DNA of 64,000 nucleotides from Sphingomonas sp. Leaf9 (lineage in GTDB: Bacteria > Pseudomonadota > Alphaproteobacteria > Sphingomonadales > Sphingomonadaceae), in NCBI RefSeq assembly GCF_001421355.1, contig NZ_LMKC01000005.1:73001-137000 (forward strand), given 5' to 3'. Below are positions 1 to 9,887 of the stretch, piece by piece. Under the pieces are notes generated by a model, which searched no databases, was not told the origin of the DNA, and saw only the letters and a list, made by a program, of their open reading frames with translations. Both the position numbers and the translations under genes were made by a program. The stretch's first letter is position 1, and every line of letters starts with the position of its first letter.

Positions 1-1149
1 GGTGCCGATGCCCCTTATGGTGACCGCGCGCGGCTGGGGCGTGAACTGGACGCGCTGGCGGCGATGGGCGTGACCAATCTGCGCGTGCTGGCCTCGGCCG
101 AGGAAGGGCCGCTCAAGAATTCGATTAAGCCGGGCTTTCGGGGGCCGAGCAAGGACTACAACCAGACGCTGCTCGCCGGGCTCGACTATGCGCTCGCCGA
201 AATGGCCAAGCGCAACATGCGCGCGGTGCTGTACCTGACCAATTTCTGGGAATGGTCGGGCGGCATGATGACGTACCTGTCCTACGTCAATGGCGGCCAG
301 TATCTGAACATGAACGATCCGGCGCATCCGTGGCCGGAATTCGCGAACTACAATGCGCAATTCTACGGCAATGCCCGCGCGATGGAGCTGTATCGCGACT
401 GGATCCGCACCGTGGTCGGCCGCACCAACAGCGTGACTGGCCAGCGTTATGCCGACGATCCCGCGATCATGGCATGGCAGCTGTCGAACGAACCGCGCCC
501 CTCGGGCGACCTCGCGCACGCCAACCTGCCGCAATTCTACGCCTGGGTCCGCTCCAGCGCACAGCTCATCAAGTCGATCGATCCCAACCACCTGGTCTCG
601 ACCGGCAGCGAAGGATTGAAGGGCGGGCTGGAGCGCGCCGACATCGTGCTGGCCGAACATGCCATCCCCGAAATCGACTATCTGACCGTACACATCTGGC
701 CGAACAACTGGGACTGGGTAAAACAGACCGACCTCGCCAACACCGCCGCCCGTGGCGAAGCGCTGACCGACAAATATATCGCCGACCATGTCGCGCTGGC
801 GAAGCAACTGAACAAGCCGATGGTGATCGAGGAGTTCGGCTATCCGCGCGACGGTGGCAGCAACGATCCCGCGGTGGCGACCACCTACAAGGATCGCTTC
901 TACGGCCGCATCTATGCCGCTGCGCTGAAAAGCATGGCCGAGGACGGGCCGATCGTCGGCACCAATTTCTGGGCATGGAATGGCGAGGCGCGGGCACAGC
1001 ATCCCGACTATCGCTTCGCCGAGGGCGACCGGCAGTATATGGGCGATCCGCCCCATGAACCGCAGGGCTGGTACGGCATCTTTACCGGCGACACGACCAT
1101 CCGGCTGGTCGCGGACCAGGCGGCGGCGATCGCCCGGTTGCCGCGCTAG
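1..1149 (+). CDS. Glycoside hydrolase family 5 protein (mannan endo-1,4-beta-mannosidase type), 5' end outside the window
   Basis: The frame is open from base 1, so the N-terminus, probably with a signal peptide, lies upstream. The 382 visible codons form most of a GH5 TIM barrel that would cleave beta-1,4-mannans or related glucans. The acid/base glutamate is in LSNEPRP (codon at 490) and the nucleophile in VIEEFG (codon at 832), both in the usual strand 4 and strand 7 positions. Tryptophan-rich stretches (YLTNFWEWSGG, VHIWPNNWDW, NFWAWNGEAR) fit a carbohydrate cleft and resemble eukaryote-like endo-mannanases. It ends just before a palindrome shared with the convergent amidase gene. The mannanase specificity is inferred from overall resemblance; another GH5 activity is possible. 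Confidence 0.85.
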   Translation, partial: GADAPYGDRARLGRELDALAAMGVTNLRVLASAEEGPLKNSIKPGFRGPSKDYNQTLLAGLDYALAEMAKRNMRAVLYLTNFWEWSGGMMTYLSYVNGGQYLNMNDPAHPWPEFANYNAQFYGNARAMELYRDWIRTVVGRTNSVTGQRYADDPAIMAWQLSNEPRPSGDLAHANLPQFYAWVRSSAQLIKSIDPNHLVSTGSEGLKGGLERADIVLAEHAIPEIDYLTVHIWPNNWDWVKQTDLANTAARGEALTDKYIADHVALAKQLNKPMVIEEFGYPRDGGSNDPAVATTYKDRFYGRIYAAALKSMAEDGPIVGTNFWAWNGEARAQHPDYRFAEGDRQYMGDPPHEPQGWYGIFTGDTTIRLVADQAAAIARLPR

Positions 1150-1160
1150 AAGCGACCTTC

Positions 1161-1186
1161 GTCATTCCCGCGCAGGCGGGAATGAC
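1161..1186. repeat. Perfect 11-bp inverted repeat between convergent genes
   Basis: GTCATTCCCGC and its exact reverse complement flank a GCAG loop. It sits between the convergent GH5 and amidase stops. There is no T-run, so it is either a factor-independent hairpin used from both sides or a copy of a dispersed intergenic palindrome. Confidence 0.6.
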
Positions 1187-1198
1187 GGCAGGCGCGGG

Positions 1199-2788
1199 TC
1201 AGCGCCCAGCCCCCTCCAGCCCCGGTGCCACCGCCGCCTGCGGGAGGTAACGCGGCGCGACCCGTGCCTTTGATCGCTGTTCATAGGCATAGCCCGCCGA
1301 CAGGATCGCCGCATCGGCGCCCGCCGTGCCGATGAACGACAGCCCGACCGGCAACCCCTGCATCAGCCCCATCGGCACGGTCAGATGCGGATAGCCGGCG
1401 ACGGCAGGTAGTTCGGACGCCGACGGCCCGCCATATTGGTCGCCATAGACCGGATCGCTGAGCCACGCGGCGGCATAGGTCGGTTCGACCAGCAGATCGG
1501 CCCGCGCGGTCTTCAGCATCGCATCGATCCCCTCGCGCCCCGCCAGCCGCAGCGAGGTTGCGCGTGCGGTGCGATAGGCGGGATCGGCCAGCCCCTTGCT
1601 CTCCATCGCCGCCTCGAACAATTCCTGTCCGAAAAACGGCATCTCGGCAGCGACGTTCGCGCGGTTGAACGCGACGACCTGCGCCAGCGTCCGTGCCCTA
1701 ACCGCAGACGGCGTGGTCGCCAGATAGGCGTCGAGGTCGGCCTTCAGTTCGGTCTTCAGCACCAGCAGTTCCGCCTCGCCCAGCCCGTCGAGCTTGGGCG
1801 GCGTCACCTCGACCAGCGTCGCCCCGGCCGCGCGCAGGACCTTCAGCGCCGCATCGAACCGCTCGGCCAATGCCGTGGGCAGCCCAGCCGGACGAATGAC
1901 GCCGACCCGCTTGCTCTTGAGCGCGCCTGCCGACAGCCCGGCGGCATAATCGCGCACGACCGTCCGCGCGGTGGCCGCATCGGTCGGATCGGGACTGGCC
2001 ATCGCCGACAGCAGCAACGCGACGTCGCGCACCGATCGCCCCATCGGTCCCGGCGTGTCCTGGCTGTGGCTGATCGGCACGACCCGGCTGCGGCTGACCA
2101 GCCCCAGTGTCGGCTTGAACCCGACCAGCCCGTTGATCGACGACGGACAGACAACCGACCCATCGGTTTCGGTCCCGACCGCTACCGCCGCCAGGCTGGC
2201 GGCGATCGCCGCGCCCGATCCCGACGACGATCCGCAGGCGGTGCGATCGAGCGCATAAGGGTTGCGCACCAAGCCACCGACCGCACTCCAACCGCTCATC
2301 GATCGGGTCGAGCGGATATTGGCCCATTCGGACAAATTGGTCTTGCCGAGGATCACCGCCCCGGCACGGCGCAGATAGGCGACGACCGGCGCATCGCGGC
2401 GGGTGACGTTATCCTTGAGCGCCAGGCTGCCGGCAGTGGTCGCCATCGCATCGGCGGTTTCGATATTGTCCTTGATGAGCACCGGCACGCCGTGCAGCGG
2501 CCCGCGTACCCGCCCGGCGCGACGTTCGTCGTCCAGCGCCTTGGCCTGCGCAAGGGCATCGGGGTTGGTTGCGATCACGCTGCGCAGGGTCGGCCCCTGC
2601 CGGTCGATCGCGGCGATCCGGGCGAGATACGCCTGCGTGATCGCTACGCTGCTGGTCGCGCCCGACTGCATCAGTTGCTGGAGCTGGTCGACCGACACTT
2701 CCTCGACCGGCGCGGCCGTCGTCTGTGCCGCCGCGGGTGCCGCCATGATCGCCAGCGCCACGACGCCCGTCAGTCCATATCCGCGCAT
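1199..2788 (-). CDS. Amidase signature family protein, exported
   Basis: A 529-residue serine hydrolase of the amidase signature (AS) family, acting on an unidentified amide. It starts with a classical signal peptide (MRGYGLTGVVALAIMAAPAAAQ), so it is periplasmic or secreted. The Ser-cisSer-Lys triad is visible: Lys in GVPVLIKDNIE, the glycine/serine loop CGSSSGSGAA with the cis-Ser, and the nucleophilic Ser in TETDGSVVCPSS, followed by NGLVGFKPT. The nucleophile loop reads TDGS where many family members have TGGS. Length is normal for exported AS amidases. It is convergent with the GH5 gene and has no obvious operon partner. Confidence 0.88.
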   Translation of the reverse strand: MRGYGLTGVVALAIMAAPAAAQTTAAPVEEVSVDQLQQLMQSGATSSVAITQAYLARIAAIDRQGPTLRSVIATNPDALAQAKALDDERRAGRVRGPLHGVPVLIKDNIETADAMATTAGSLALKDNVTRRDAPVVAYLRRAGAVILGKTNLSEWANIRSTRSMSGWSAVGGLVRNPYALDRTACGSSSGSGAAIAASLAAVAVGTETDGSVVCPSSINGLVGFKPTLGLVSRSRVVPISHSQDTPGPMGRSVRDVALLLSAMASPDPTDAATARTVVRDYAAGLSAGALKSKRVGVIRPAGLPTALAERFDAALKVLRAAGATLVEVTPPKLDGLGEAELLVLKTELKADLDAYLATTPSAVRARTLAQVVAFNRANVAAEMPFFGQELFEAAMESKGLADPAYRTARATSLRLAGREGIDAMLKTARADLLVEPTYAAAWLSDPVYGDQYGGPSASELPAVAGYPHLTVPMGLMQGLPVGLSFIGTAGADAAILSAGYAYEQRSKARVAPRYLPQAAVAPGLEGAGR

Positions 2789-2868
2789 ATCCGCCCCCTT
2801 CGATCCACGGACGGAAAGCTATCGCAGCCACGGCCGCGCGCAATGGCCGAAACGGACCCCGGACAGCA

Positions 2869-2903
2869 AAAACCCCGCCAATCCAATGGACTGACGGGGT
2901 TTT
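2869..2903 (-). terminator. Rho-independent terminator of tRNA-Val
   Basis: A 9-bp perfect stem (AAAACCCCG / CGGGGTTTT) lies directly downstream of the tRNA 3' end on the minus strand and ends in a T-run. Its symmetry could also serve transcripts from the other side. Confidence 0.75.
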
Positions 2904-2908
2904 CGAAA

Positions 2909-2983
2909 TGGTGGGCGCGGCAAGGATTGAACTTGCGACCCCTGCGATGTCAACACAGTGCTCTACCACTGAGCTACGCGCCC
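2909..2983 (-). tRNA. tRNA-Val(GAC)
   Basis: A 75-nt cloverleaf including an encoded CCA. The acceptor stem GGGCGCG pairs with CGCGCCC, followed by discriminator A and CCA. The D arm contains AGCTCAGTGGTAGAGC, the anticodon stem CTGTG/CGCAG encloses the loop TTGACAT (anticodon GAC, valine), and the T loop is TTCAATC. A terminator follows immediately. Confidence 0.97.
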
Positions 2984-3057
2984 GGCGCTGTCCTTCCGGA
3001 GAAGGGAGCGAAACCGGAGACGCGCTGTTAGCCGCGCCGATTCCGCCTGACAAGCCC

Positions 3058-3435
3058 TTAATTGCTGGTCGGGATTCTTTCTCCCTCGAACAGGCGATCG
3101 ACCTCCGCCACCAGCTCGCGCAGGTGGAACGGCTTCGACAGGATGCGGGCGTGCGGCACCTGCCGCCCGGCCTTCAGCGTGACCGCAGCAAAGCCGGTAA
3201 TGAACATCACGCGCAGGTCGGGCACCATTTCCCCGGCCCGCTGCGCCAGTTCGATGCCGTCCATTTCCGGCATCACGATATCGGTCAGCAGCAGGTCGAA
3301 CGATTCGGTCTGCAGCAGCGGGATCGCCGCCGTGCCCCGGTCCACCGCGCTGACGAAATAGCCGGCACGTTCCAGTGCGCGCGTCAGATATTCGCGCATC
3401 ACCTGATCGTCCTCGGCCAGCAAGATTCTGAACAT
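3058..3435 (-). CDS. cpdR: Single-domain response regulator CpdR
   Basis: A 125-residue stand-alone receiver domain. The acidic pocket is LLAEDD (residues 5-10), the phospho-acceptor Asp52 is in LLLTDIVMPEMDG, the switch Thr80 is in MFITGFAAV, and the conserved Lys101 is in LSKPFHL. The MFITGFAAV and LSKPFHLR.LV.EVDRL segments are characteristic of alphaproteobacterial CpdR. In Caulobacter, unphosphorylated CpdR primes ClpXP for degradation of cell-cycle proteins and is controlled by the CckA-ChpT relay. The ClpXP adaptor gene sspB is also in this window, about 11 kb away. Identity rests on sequence pattern only. Confidence 0.9.
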   Translation of the reverse strand: MFRILLAEDDQVMREYLTRALERAGYFVSAVDRGTAAIPLLQTESFDLLLTDIVMPEMDGIELAQRAGEMVPDLRVMFITGFAAVTLKAGRQVPHARILSKPFHLRELVAEVDRLFEGERIPTSN

Positions 3436-3526
3436 CCGACTCCCTTCGATGCCAGCCCCGACCCTAGGCGATGGTGGTTAACATTTTCCAGCCGGACGCT
3501 CGACAAGCGCGACGGAGCGTGATCCT

Positions 3527-4402
3527 TTGCGACCGATGGAAGCCCCCAACGCCCCGCCCCTGTTCGACCGGTACGGATCGGACGAACCGGCGTCGCCGGT
3601 GGTCGTGTCGGTGCCCCATGCCGGGCGCGACTATCCGCAAGCGATGCAGGCGTTGCTGACCATACCGGTCGCCCGGTTGAGCACGCTGGAGGATCGCCAT
3701 ATCGATACGGTCGCCGGGCTGGTCCGGGGCGAGGAGACGATGTTCGTCGCCCGCCGCCCGCGCGGCTGGATCGACCTCAACCGATCGCCCGATCGCGACC
3801 GCGATCCGCAGGTGGATGCCGGCATTGATCCGCGCAGCTTTGCCACACAGGCATCGGACAAGGTGCGCAGCGGCATCGGGCTGATCCCCCGCCGCGCGGG
3901 CGGTGCCGACAATATGTGGCGGCGCAAGCTGAGCGACGCCGAAGTCACGACACGGATCGCGCAGGACCATGCGCCCTATCACGCGGCGCTGGGCGCTGCG
4001 CTGGCCGCCGCCCGCGCGCGGTTCGGCATTGCGCTGCTCCTCGACCTGCATTCGATGCCGCCGCTGCCGGGCGTCACCCCGGCGCAGGTCGTGCTGGGCA
4101 ATCGCCACGGCCATAGCTGCGCTGCGCTGTTCACCGATCTTGCCGCCGGCATCGTGCGCGACGCCGGGCTGCGCGTGGCGATCAACCATCCCTATGCCGG
4201 CGGGCATATCCTGGCCGCCCATGCCCGCCCCCGTGCCGGCATCCATGCGCTCCAGCTGGAAATCGATCGCAGCCTGTATCTCGACGAACTGCTCGATCGG
4301 CCGGGCGCGGGCGTCGCGACTACCGCACGTTGGGTTCGCGTGGCGATCGACGCGCTGGCCGATGCCGCGCTGGCCACGTCGCACCGCATCGCAGCGGAAT
4401 AG
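3527..4402 (+). CDS. N-formylglutamate amidohydrolase family protein
   Basis: A 291-residue protein of the N-formylglutamate amidohydrolase (HutG-like) family, zinc-dependent hydrolases of N-formyl amino acids. Family landmarks are VVSVPHAGRDYP near the N-terminus, LEDRHIDTVAG, the central LLLDLHSMPP and a late NHPYAGGHI; the histidines and acids in these blocks are the likely metal ligands. No hut genes adjoin, so a role in histidine degradation is not supported by context. The start is taken as TTG 3527 because GGAG at 3514-3517 is 9 nt upstream; ATG 3536 is the alternative. Confidence 0.8.
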   Translation: MRPMEAPNAPPLFDRYGSDEPASPVVVSVPHAGRDYPQAMQALLTIPVARLSTLEDRHIDTVAGLVRGEETMFVARRPRGWIDLNRSPDRDRDPQVDAGIDPRSFATQASDKVRSGIGLIPRRAGGADNMWRRKLSDAEVTTRIAQDHAPYHAALGAALAAARARFGIALLLDLHSMPPLPGVTPAQVVLGNRHGHSCAALFTDLAAGIVRDAGLRVAINHPYAGGHILAAHARPRAGIHALQLEIDRSLYLDELLDRPGAGVATTARWVRVAIDALADAALATSHRIAAE

Positions 4403-4408
4403 CCCCAA

Positions 4409-4512
4409 GAAAAAAGCCACCCCGTGCGGTTGCACGGAGTGGCCAAGGTTCAGGGAGGAGGCGCGTGAAACGCGCCGCACGGTCCAACGAAAGGGGGGAC
4501 ATCGAACCGTGT
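4409..4512 (-). ncRNA. Candidate trans-acting small RNA with a CCUCCUCCC anti-Shine-Dalgarno motif
   Basis: A roughly 104-nt transcript is predicted on the minus strand between the 3' ends of two convergent genes. In order it shows a 5' hairpin (CACGGT 4511-4506 with ACCGTG 4483-4478) exposing a C6-rich loop, a perfect 7-bp hairpin GGCGCGT-TTC-ACGCGCC (4476-4460), the motif CCTCCTCCC (4461-4453, first two bases in the stem) in a stretch predicted unpaired, then a strong terminator hairpin with six T. A promoter-like sequence ends 7-8 nt before the 5' end. Stress-induced alphaproteobacterial RNAs with this motif (CcsR RNAs of Rhodobacter, the rhizobial alpha-r14 family) share this layout. Inference only; no transcript data. 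It could also be a processed 3' region. Confidence 0.55.
4410..4443 (-). terminator. Intrinsic terminator of the candidate small RNA
   Basis: On the minus strand GCCAC-TCCGTGC pairs with GCACGGGGTGGC (one internal mismatch, loop AACC), followed directly by TTTTTT. It points leftward, so it does not belong to the rightward gene ending at 4402, and it is about 150 bases beyond the cytochrome b561 stop. Confidence 0.75.
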
Positions 4513-4518
4513 AACAGC

Positions 4519-4547
4519 AATCTAGGGAGCGGGTCGGACGGGTTCAA
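4519..4547 (-). promoter_or_regulatory. Putative promoter of the candidate small RNA
   Basis: On the minus strand TTGAAC (4547-4542), a 17-nt spacer and TAGATT (4524-4519) match the sigma-70 layout at 4/6 in each hexamer. The -35 reads CTTGAA with its preceding base, which also fits an RpoH-type -35 element. The predicted start near 4512-4511 coincides with the base of the first hairpin. Confidence 0.5.
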
Positions 4548-4589
4548 GACCCATTTTGCAGTTGACCGTGACTTTATCGCAACGGCGCG

Positions 4590-5123
4590 TCAGCGTACCC
4601 CGCGCCCCCCCGGCAGCATCCGCGACAACACCCCGTCGCGCAGCAGGAAATAATGCCGCAGCGCGGCGGCAATGTGCAGCGCGACCAGCCCGGCCATCCC
4701 GAATCCGACCACTTCGTGCAGTTCATGCCCCAGATGCGCCGCCGACGACGAAATCGGCAGATAGGGGAGCGGAAACAGCCCGAACCAGTCGAGCGGATAG
4801 CGCTTCGCCCCCGACACCATCGCCCAGCCGGTAAGCGGCACGAGGAGCAGCAGCACATAGAACAGGAAATGCGACGCCTTGGCCGCCGTCCGCTCCCAGG
4901 ACGCCAGTTGCGGCGGGAGTGGCGGCGGGGCGTGGCCCAGCCGCCAGCCGATCCGGCCGATCGTCAGGGCCAGGACGGTGATGCCGATCGCCTTGTGCGC
5001 CGACATCGAGCCCCCGACGATGCCGATCCACAGATTGATCAGCACCAGCACGGCGATGATCCAGTGGAACAGGATCGCGCCGCGCGAATAGCGCTGGGCG
5101 TGGATCGGCTGGGCGGTCACCAT
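4590..5123 (-). CDS. Cytochrome b561 family protein
   Basis: A 177-residue di-haem-type inner-membrane cytochrome b with four predicted helices (about residues 15-38, 47-64, 84-104 and 140-162). Candidate haem-ligating histidines sit at FHWIIAV, MSAHKAIG, ASHFLFYVLL and LHIAAALRHYF. Members pass electrons from the quinone pool to periplasmic acceptors or superoxide. The gene starts one base inside the SapC stop (TGATG), so the two are translationally coupled and presumably co-transcribed. The physiological partner is not evident. Confidence 0.87.
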   Translation of the reverse strand: MVTAQPIHAQRYSRGAILFHWIIAVLVLINLWIGIVGGSMSAHKAIGITVLALTIGRIGWRLGHAPPPLPPQLASWERTAAKASHFLFYVLLLLVPLTGWAMVSGAKRYPLDWFGLFPLPYLPISSSAAHLGHELHEVVGFGMAGLVALHIAAALRHYFLLRDGVLSRMLPGGRGVR

Positions 5124-5908
5124 CAGAAGGTCGGAACGGCGACGGGCTGCGGCTGCACCTTGCCCTGGCGCATCTGACGCGCGAACACGTCTCGCATCAG
5201 CGACAGCGAGAAGAGGTGCGCGAAGATCAGCGGGAGCATGCCCGACTGCTGCATCTTGCGCAGCTGGTCGCCGCGCAGATCGTTCAGCTTCTCCTCGGAC
5301 ACCATCTGGAACCCGCGATAGATGAAGGGCTGGTCGTTGCCTTCCTGCTGGATTGCGACTTCGCCATCCATCAGCAGGCCCAGGTCCTTGATCTCCTTCA
5401 TGAACATGCCGGTGCGCTGCCCGGCCTGCTCGAACTGTTCGTTGAAGGCGAGGATCTGCTTGGTCACTTCGCTCGGCTGGTCACCGTCGAACAGCGGCTC
5501 GCCATCCTCGAACGGGCCGACGACGTCCGACGTCGGGTCGAAGCATAGCGACAGGTCCTCCGATTCGGGACGCAGGCGCGCGAGGAGATAGGGATAGCGG
5601 CGGATATAGGCCGGGATATAGGTTTCCGGATCGATCAGCCGGCCTTCATCGTCCATGAAGGTGTTGACGCCTTCGTTCAGGCCCATCAGCGCCAGCGGCA
5701 CGGGATCGTCACCGACCGAGAACACGATCGGCATCCGGCGCTGCACCAGCGGGAATTCCTCGACCGTCACGGGAATCGCGTGCTGCCCGACCAGGAACGG
5801 CGCGGTCTCGCTCGCGCGGACCTTCCAGTTACCATGGGTCTGGCTCGAAAGCGGTTCGAGCTGGTTGTAGAACAGCGGAAGCGATTGATTCTGCGGCGCG
5901 CTGGCCAT
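5123..5908 (-). CDS. SapC family protein
   Basis: A 261-residue protein resembling SapC, named after an S-layer-associated Caulobacter protein, often found in sphingomonads near TonB receptors. Recognisable features are FPLVQRRMPIVFSVGDDPVPLALMGLNEGVN in pieces, YIPAYIRRYPY, and a C-terminal part with KLNDLRGDQLRKMQQSG. There is no signal peptide. The start ATG 5908 is fixed by GGAG about 8 nt upstream; the frame extends further but without an RBS. It is first of a two-gene unit with the cytochrome b561. The biochemical role is unknown. Confidence 0.85.
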   Translation of the reverse strand: MASAPQNQSLPLFYNQLEPLSSQTHGNWKVRASETAPFLVGQHAIPVTVEEFPLVQRRMPIVFSVGDDPVPLALMGLNEGVNTFMDDEGRLIDPETYIPAYIRRYPYLLARLRPESEDLSLCFDPTSDVVGPFEDGEPLFDGDQPSEVTKQILAFNEQFEQAGQRTGMFMKEIKDLGLLMDGEVAIQQEGNDQPFIYRGFQMVSEEKLNDLRGDQLRKMQQSGMLPLIFAHLFSLSLMRDVFARQMRQGKVQPQPVAVPTF

Positions 5909-5992
5909 TTCAGGGTCTCCAGATACTCTATAGTCGGCCCGGTCATACCATGCCGGACGGCCGCCCCCCCGGGCGAGCCTCGGGAGCAACGT

Positions 5993-7435
5993 CTATGGAT
6001 TGGCGGTGCGCGGCGCAAGCGATACGAGCTTGCCGGGATTGAACAGGCCGCGCAGGTCCAGCCCGGCCTTGATCGCGCGCAACGCCGCCAGTCGCGCGGG
6101 TGGCCCGAGCCGCTCCAGTTCGCCGAGCTTCATCTGACCGATGCCATGTTCCGCCGAGATCGATCCGCCCGCCGCACTTACCGCATCATGGACGAAGCGA
6201 GTGACGACCGGCGCATCCTCGGCATACCAGCGCGCCGGATCGACGCCGGCAGGCGCGCGGACGTGGAAATGGACATTGCCATCGCCCAGATGGCCGAAGG
6301 CGGTGGCGTGAGTGCCGGGGAACTGTGCCTCGGCCGCCCGCGCCGCCTCCACCATGAAGCGCGGCATCGTGTCGACCGGGACCGAGATATCGTGCTGCAC
6401 CGCCGGCCCGGTCGATTTTTCCGCCGCCGACAGCGAATCGCGCAGCGTCCAGAATGCCTCGGCCTGCGCCTCGCTGCTTGCCAGCACTGCGTCCGCCACC
6501 AGTCCCGCCTCGATACCGTCCGCCAGCAATTGCTCCAGCAGCGGCCCCGGCGGCGATTCGCCGGGTGCGGCCACCGCCTCGACCAGCAACTGCCATGGAT
6601 GCTCGCCCGACAGCGGTGCGCGCGCACCGGGCAGATGCGCCACCGCCAGCGCCAGCGTGTCGGCGGGAATGATCTCGAAACTCTCGATCCGGTCGGTCGC
6701 CGCCTGCATGGCGCGCAGCAGGTCCAGCCCCGCCTGCGGATCGGCGATTCCGACCCACGCCACCGCCCGCTCGGCAATCGCGGGCACCAGCTTCAGCGTG
6801 ACGGCGGTGACGATGCCCAGCGTCCCTTCCGCCCCGACCAGCAACTGCGTCAGGTCATAGCCGCGATTGTCCTTGGGTAACGCGGCCAGCCCGTCATGCA
6901 CGCCGCCATCGGGCAGCACTGCCTCGATCCCCAACACCAGCCGCCGCATATTCCCCCAGCGCAGCACCTGCGTACCACCCGCATTGGTCGACACCAGCCC
7001 GCCGATCGTGGCGCTCCCCCGCGCGCCCAACGTCAGCGGGAAACGCTGCCCCGCGGCGGCCGCCGCTTCGTGAAGATGCTGCAGGATCACGCCCGCCTCA
7101 GCCACGGCCTGCCCCTCGCCCACCTGGCGGATGCGGTTTAACCGGCGCAGCGACAGCAGCACTGCCGATCCATCGGCCGGCGGGGTCGCACCGCCGACCA
7201 TCGACGTATTGCCCCCCTGCGGCACCAGCGCGACGCCGTGCCGCCCGGCCAACGCCACCAGCGCCGCGACCTGGCCGGTATCCGCCGGTTCGAACAGCGC
7301 GGCGCTGGCCCCGTGATAGCGCCCGCGCCAGTCGGTCAGCCACGGCGCGATCCGGTCGGCATCGGTGGTCACGATCCGGTCGCCAAACGCGCTGCGGGCG
7401 TCGGCGACCATGGCGGCGATGGCTGCGGTCGTCAT
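5993..7435 (-). CDS. FAD-linked oxidase / D-2-hydroxyacid dehydrogenase (GlcD/D2HGDH-like)
   Basis: A 480-residue flavoprotein with an N-terminal PCMH-type FAD-binding domain (PQGGNTSMVGGATP, the pyrophosphate loop, and GSATIGGLVSTNAGGTQVLRWGNMR) and a C-terminal oxidase domain with the substrate and metal motifs GHLGDGNVHFHV and SAEHGIGQMK. This architecture matches D-2-hydroxyglutarate, D-lactate and glycolate dehydrogenases, which oxidise a 2-hydroxyacid and pass electrons to a carrier. Gly-rich context around NRGYDLTQLLVGAEGTLG is typical of the D2HGDH branch. Substrate cannot be assigned from sequence. It is monocistronic and divergent from the small exported protein at 7512. Confidence 0.87.
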   Translation of the reverse strand: MTTAAIAAMVADARSAFGDRIVTTDADRIAPWLTDWRGRYHGASAALFEPADTGQVAALVALAGRHGVALVPQGGNTSMVGGATPPADGSAVLLSLRRLNRIRQVGEGQAVAEAGVILQHLHEAAAAAGQRFPLTLGARGSATIGGLVSTNAGGTQVLRWGNMRRLVLGIEAVLPDGGVHDGLAALPKDNRGYDLTQLLVGAEGTLGIVTAVTLKLVPAIAERAVAWVGIADPQAGLDLLRAMQAATDRIESFEIIPADTLALAVAHLPGARAPLSGEHPWQLLVEAVAAPGESPPGPLLEQLLADGIEAGLVADAVLASSEAQAEAFWTLRDSLSAAEKSTGPAVQHDISVPVDTMPRFMVEAARAAEAQFPGTHATAFGHLGDGNVHFHVRAPAGVDPARWYAEDAPVVTRFVHDAVSAAGGSISAEHGIGQMKLGELERLGPPARLAALRAIKAGLDLRGLFNPGKLVSLAPRTANP

Positions 7436-7511
7436 CTAAACGGGTTAGCATCCCGCTCCCCCTTGCCGCCAGTTCATCTGAGGTTAAATTCCGTCGTAGG
7501 ATGATCCCAGC

Positions 7512-7991
7512 GTGACCGCCCTGCCGCTTTCCGCAGCGACCATGATGTTGCTTCTGCTCGCCCTGCCTGGCGCGGCACAGCGTCGTCCCGTCGACACCCC
7601 CCCGGCGGTAACCACCATACGTACCGAAGTGCGGGTGCAACGGGTGATCCTGCGTGTGCCGCGCGCGCCGTTCGCCCCGGTCGCCTATAGTGCCCCGCGC
7701 GCGCTGCCGCCGATCCAGTGGGTCGAAAAGCGTACCGACCGCTGCGTGCCGCTGCAAAATCTGGCGGCGGTGACGATCAATCGCACCGATAGCGTCGACC
7801 TGCTGCTCAGCAGCGGTGGCCGCGTCCGTGCGCGTCTGGCCGACGATTGCCCGTCGCTCGATTTCGTGTCGGGCCTGTATATCCGGCCCAGCGGCGACGG
7901 CCGGATGTGCGCGTCGCGCGACGTCATCCGCTCGCGTTCCGGCGGCCAGTGCCGCATCGCCGCATTCCGGGCGCTCGTGCCGGCGCGCTAG
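7512..7991 (+). CDS. Hypothetical exported protein
   Basis: A 159-residue protein starting at GTG 7512, with a signal peptide ending around GAAQRRP. The mature part has about four cysteines (RTDRCVP, ADDCPSL, RMCASR, GQCRIA) that could form two disulfides, and an RVRARLADDCPSLDF.SGLYIRPSGDGRMCASRD segment seen in small sphingomonad periplasmic proteins. No catalytic motif is visible and I do not recognise a named family. An ATG at 7542 is a possible downstream start but would shorten the signal peptide. Confidence 0.6.
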   Translation: MTALPLSAATMMLLLLALPGAAQRRPVDTPPAVTTIRTEVRVQRVILRVPRAPFAPVAYSAPRALPPIQWVEKRTDRCVPLQNLAAVTINRTDSVDLLLSSGGRVRARLADDCPSLDFVSGLYIRPSGDGRMCASRDVIRSRSGGQCRIAAFRALVPAR

Positions 7992-8132
7992 ATTTCGATC
8001 CGCTCGCGCGGATGCGGTGCCGGCCCGCTCCCCCACCCATCCGAAAACTTGACTTTTCCGGCGTTTTTCGCGAGGGGCCGTGGGATATATCAGGAGCGCG
8101 GACCAGTTGCGTTCCCCAGCCATGGAACCGCA

Positions 8133-9591
<1,459 letters not shown>

Positions 9592-9611
<20 letters not shown>

Positions 9612-9822
9612 TCCGGTGGCCGACGACCCGTTCGAAACGGTCGCCGTGCAGGCGATCGAAAGCCCGTGCGTACTGGTCTGCTCGATCGATACCGCGACCG
9701 GCTGGTGCCTCGGCTGTGGGCGGACGCGGGATGAAATCGCCCGCTGGACCGCGATCGACGCCGATGCCCGCCGCGTGGTGATGGCCACGCTGCCCGAACG
9801 GATGGCCGTTCTCGAGCAATAG
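9592..9822 (+). CDS. DUF1289 domain protein
   Basis: A 76-residue protein with the DUF1289 signature SPCVLVCSIDTATGWCLGCGRTRDEIARW: four conserved cysteines (C-x3-C, then C-x2-C), suggesting a metal or Fe-S site. Function is unknown in the family. It starts 20 bases inside the helicase gene in another frame, so translation is probably coupled to it. Confidence 0.85.
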
Positions 9823-9887
9823 CCGGGCGGACCCTGGGGTGGGATCGTGCGTTGAGCGCGCGACCTTTCAGCCCCCGGAGTATCGTC

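Noticed and set aside
1436..3031. Long open frame on the plus strand opposite the amidase gene
   Set aside because: It is the high-GC shadow of the amidase, rich in Arg/Gly/Pro, without any recognisable domain.
4541..4556. tRNA T-loop-like GGGTTCAAGACCC
   Set aside because: No other cloverleaf arm is present; the sequence is better explained as the -35 region of the candidate small RNA.
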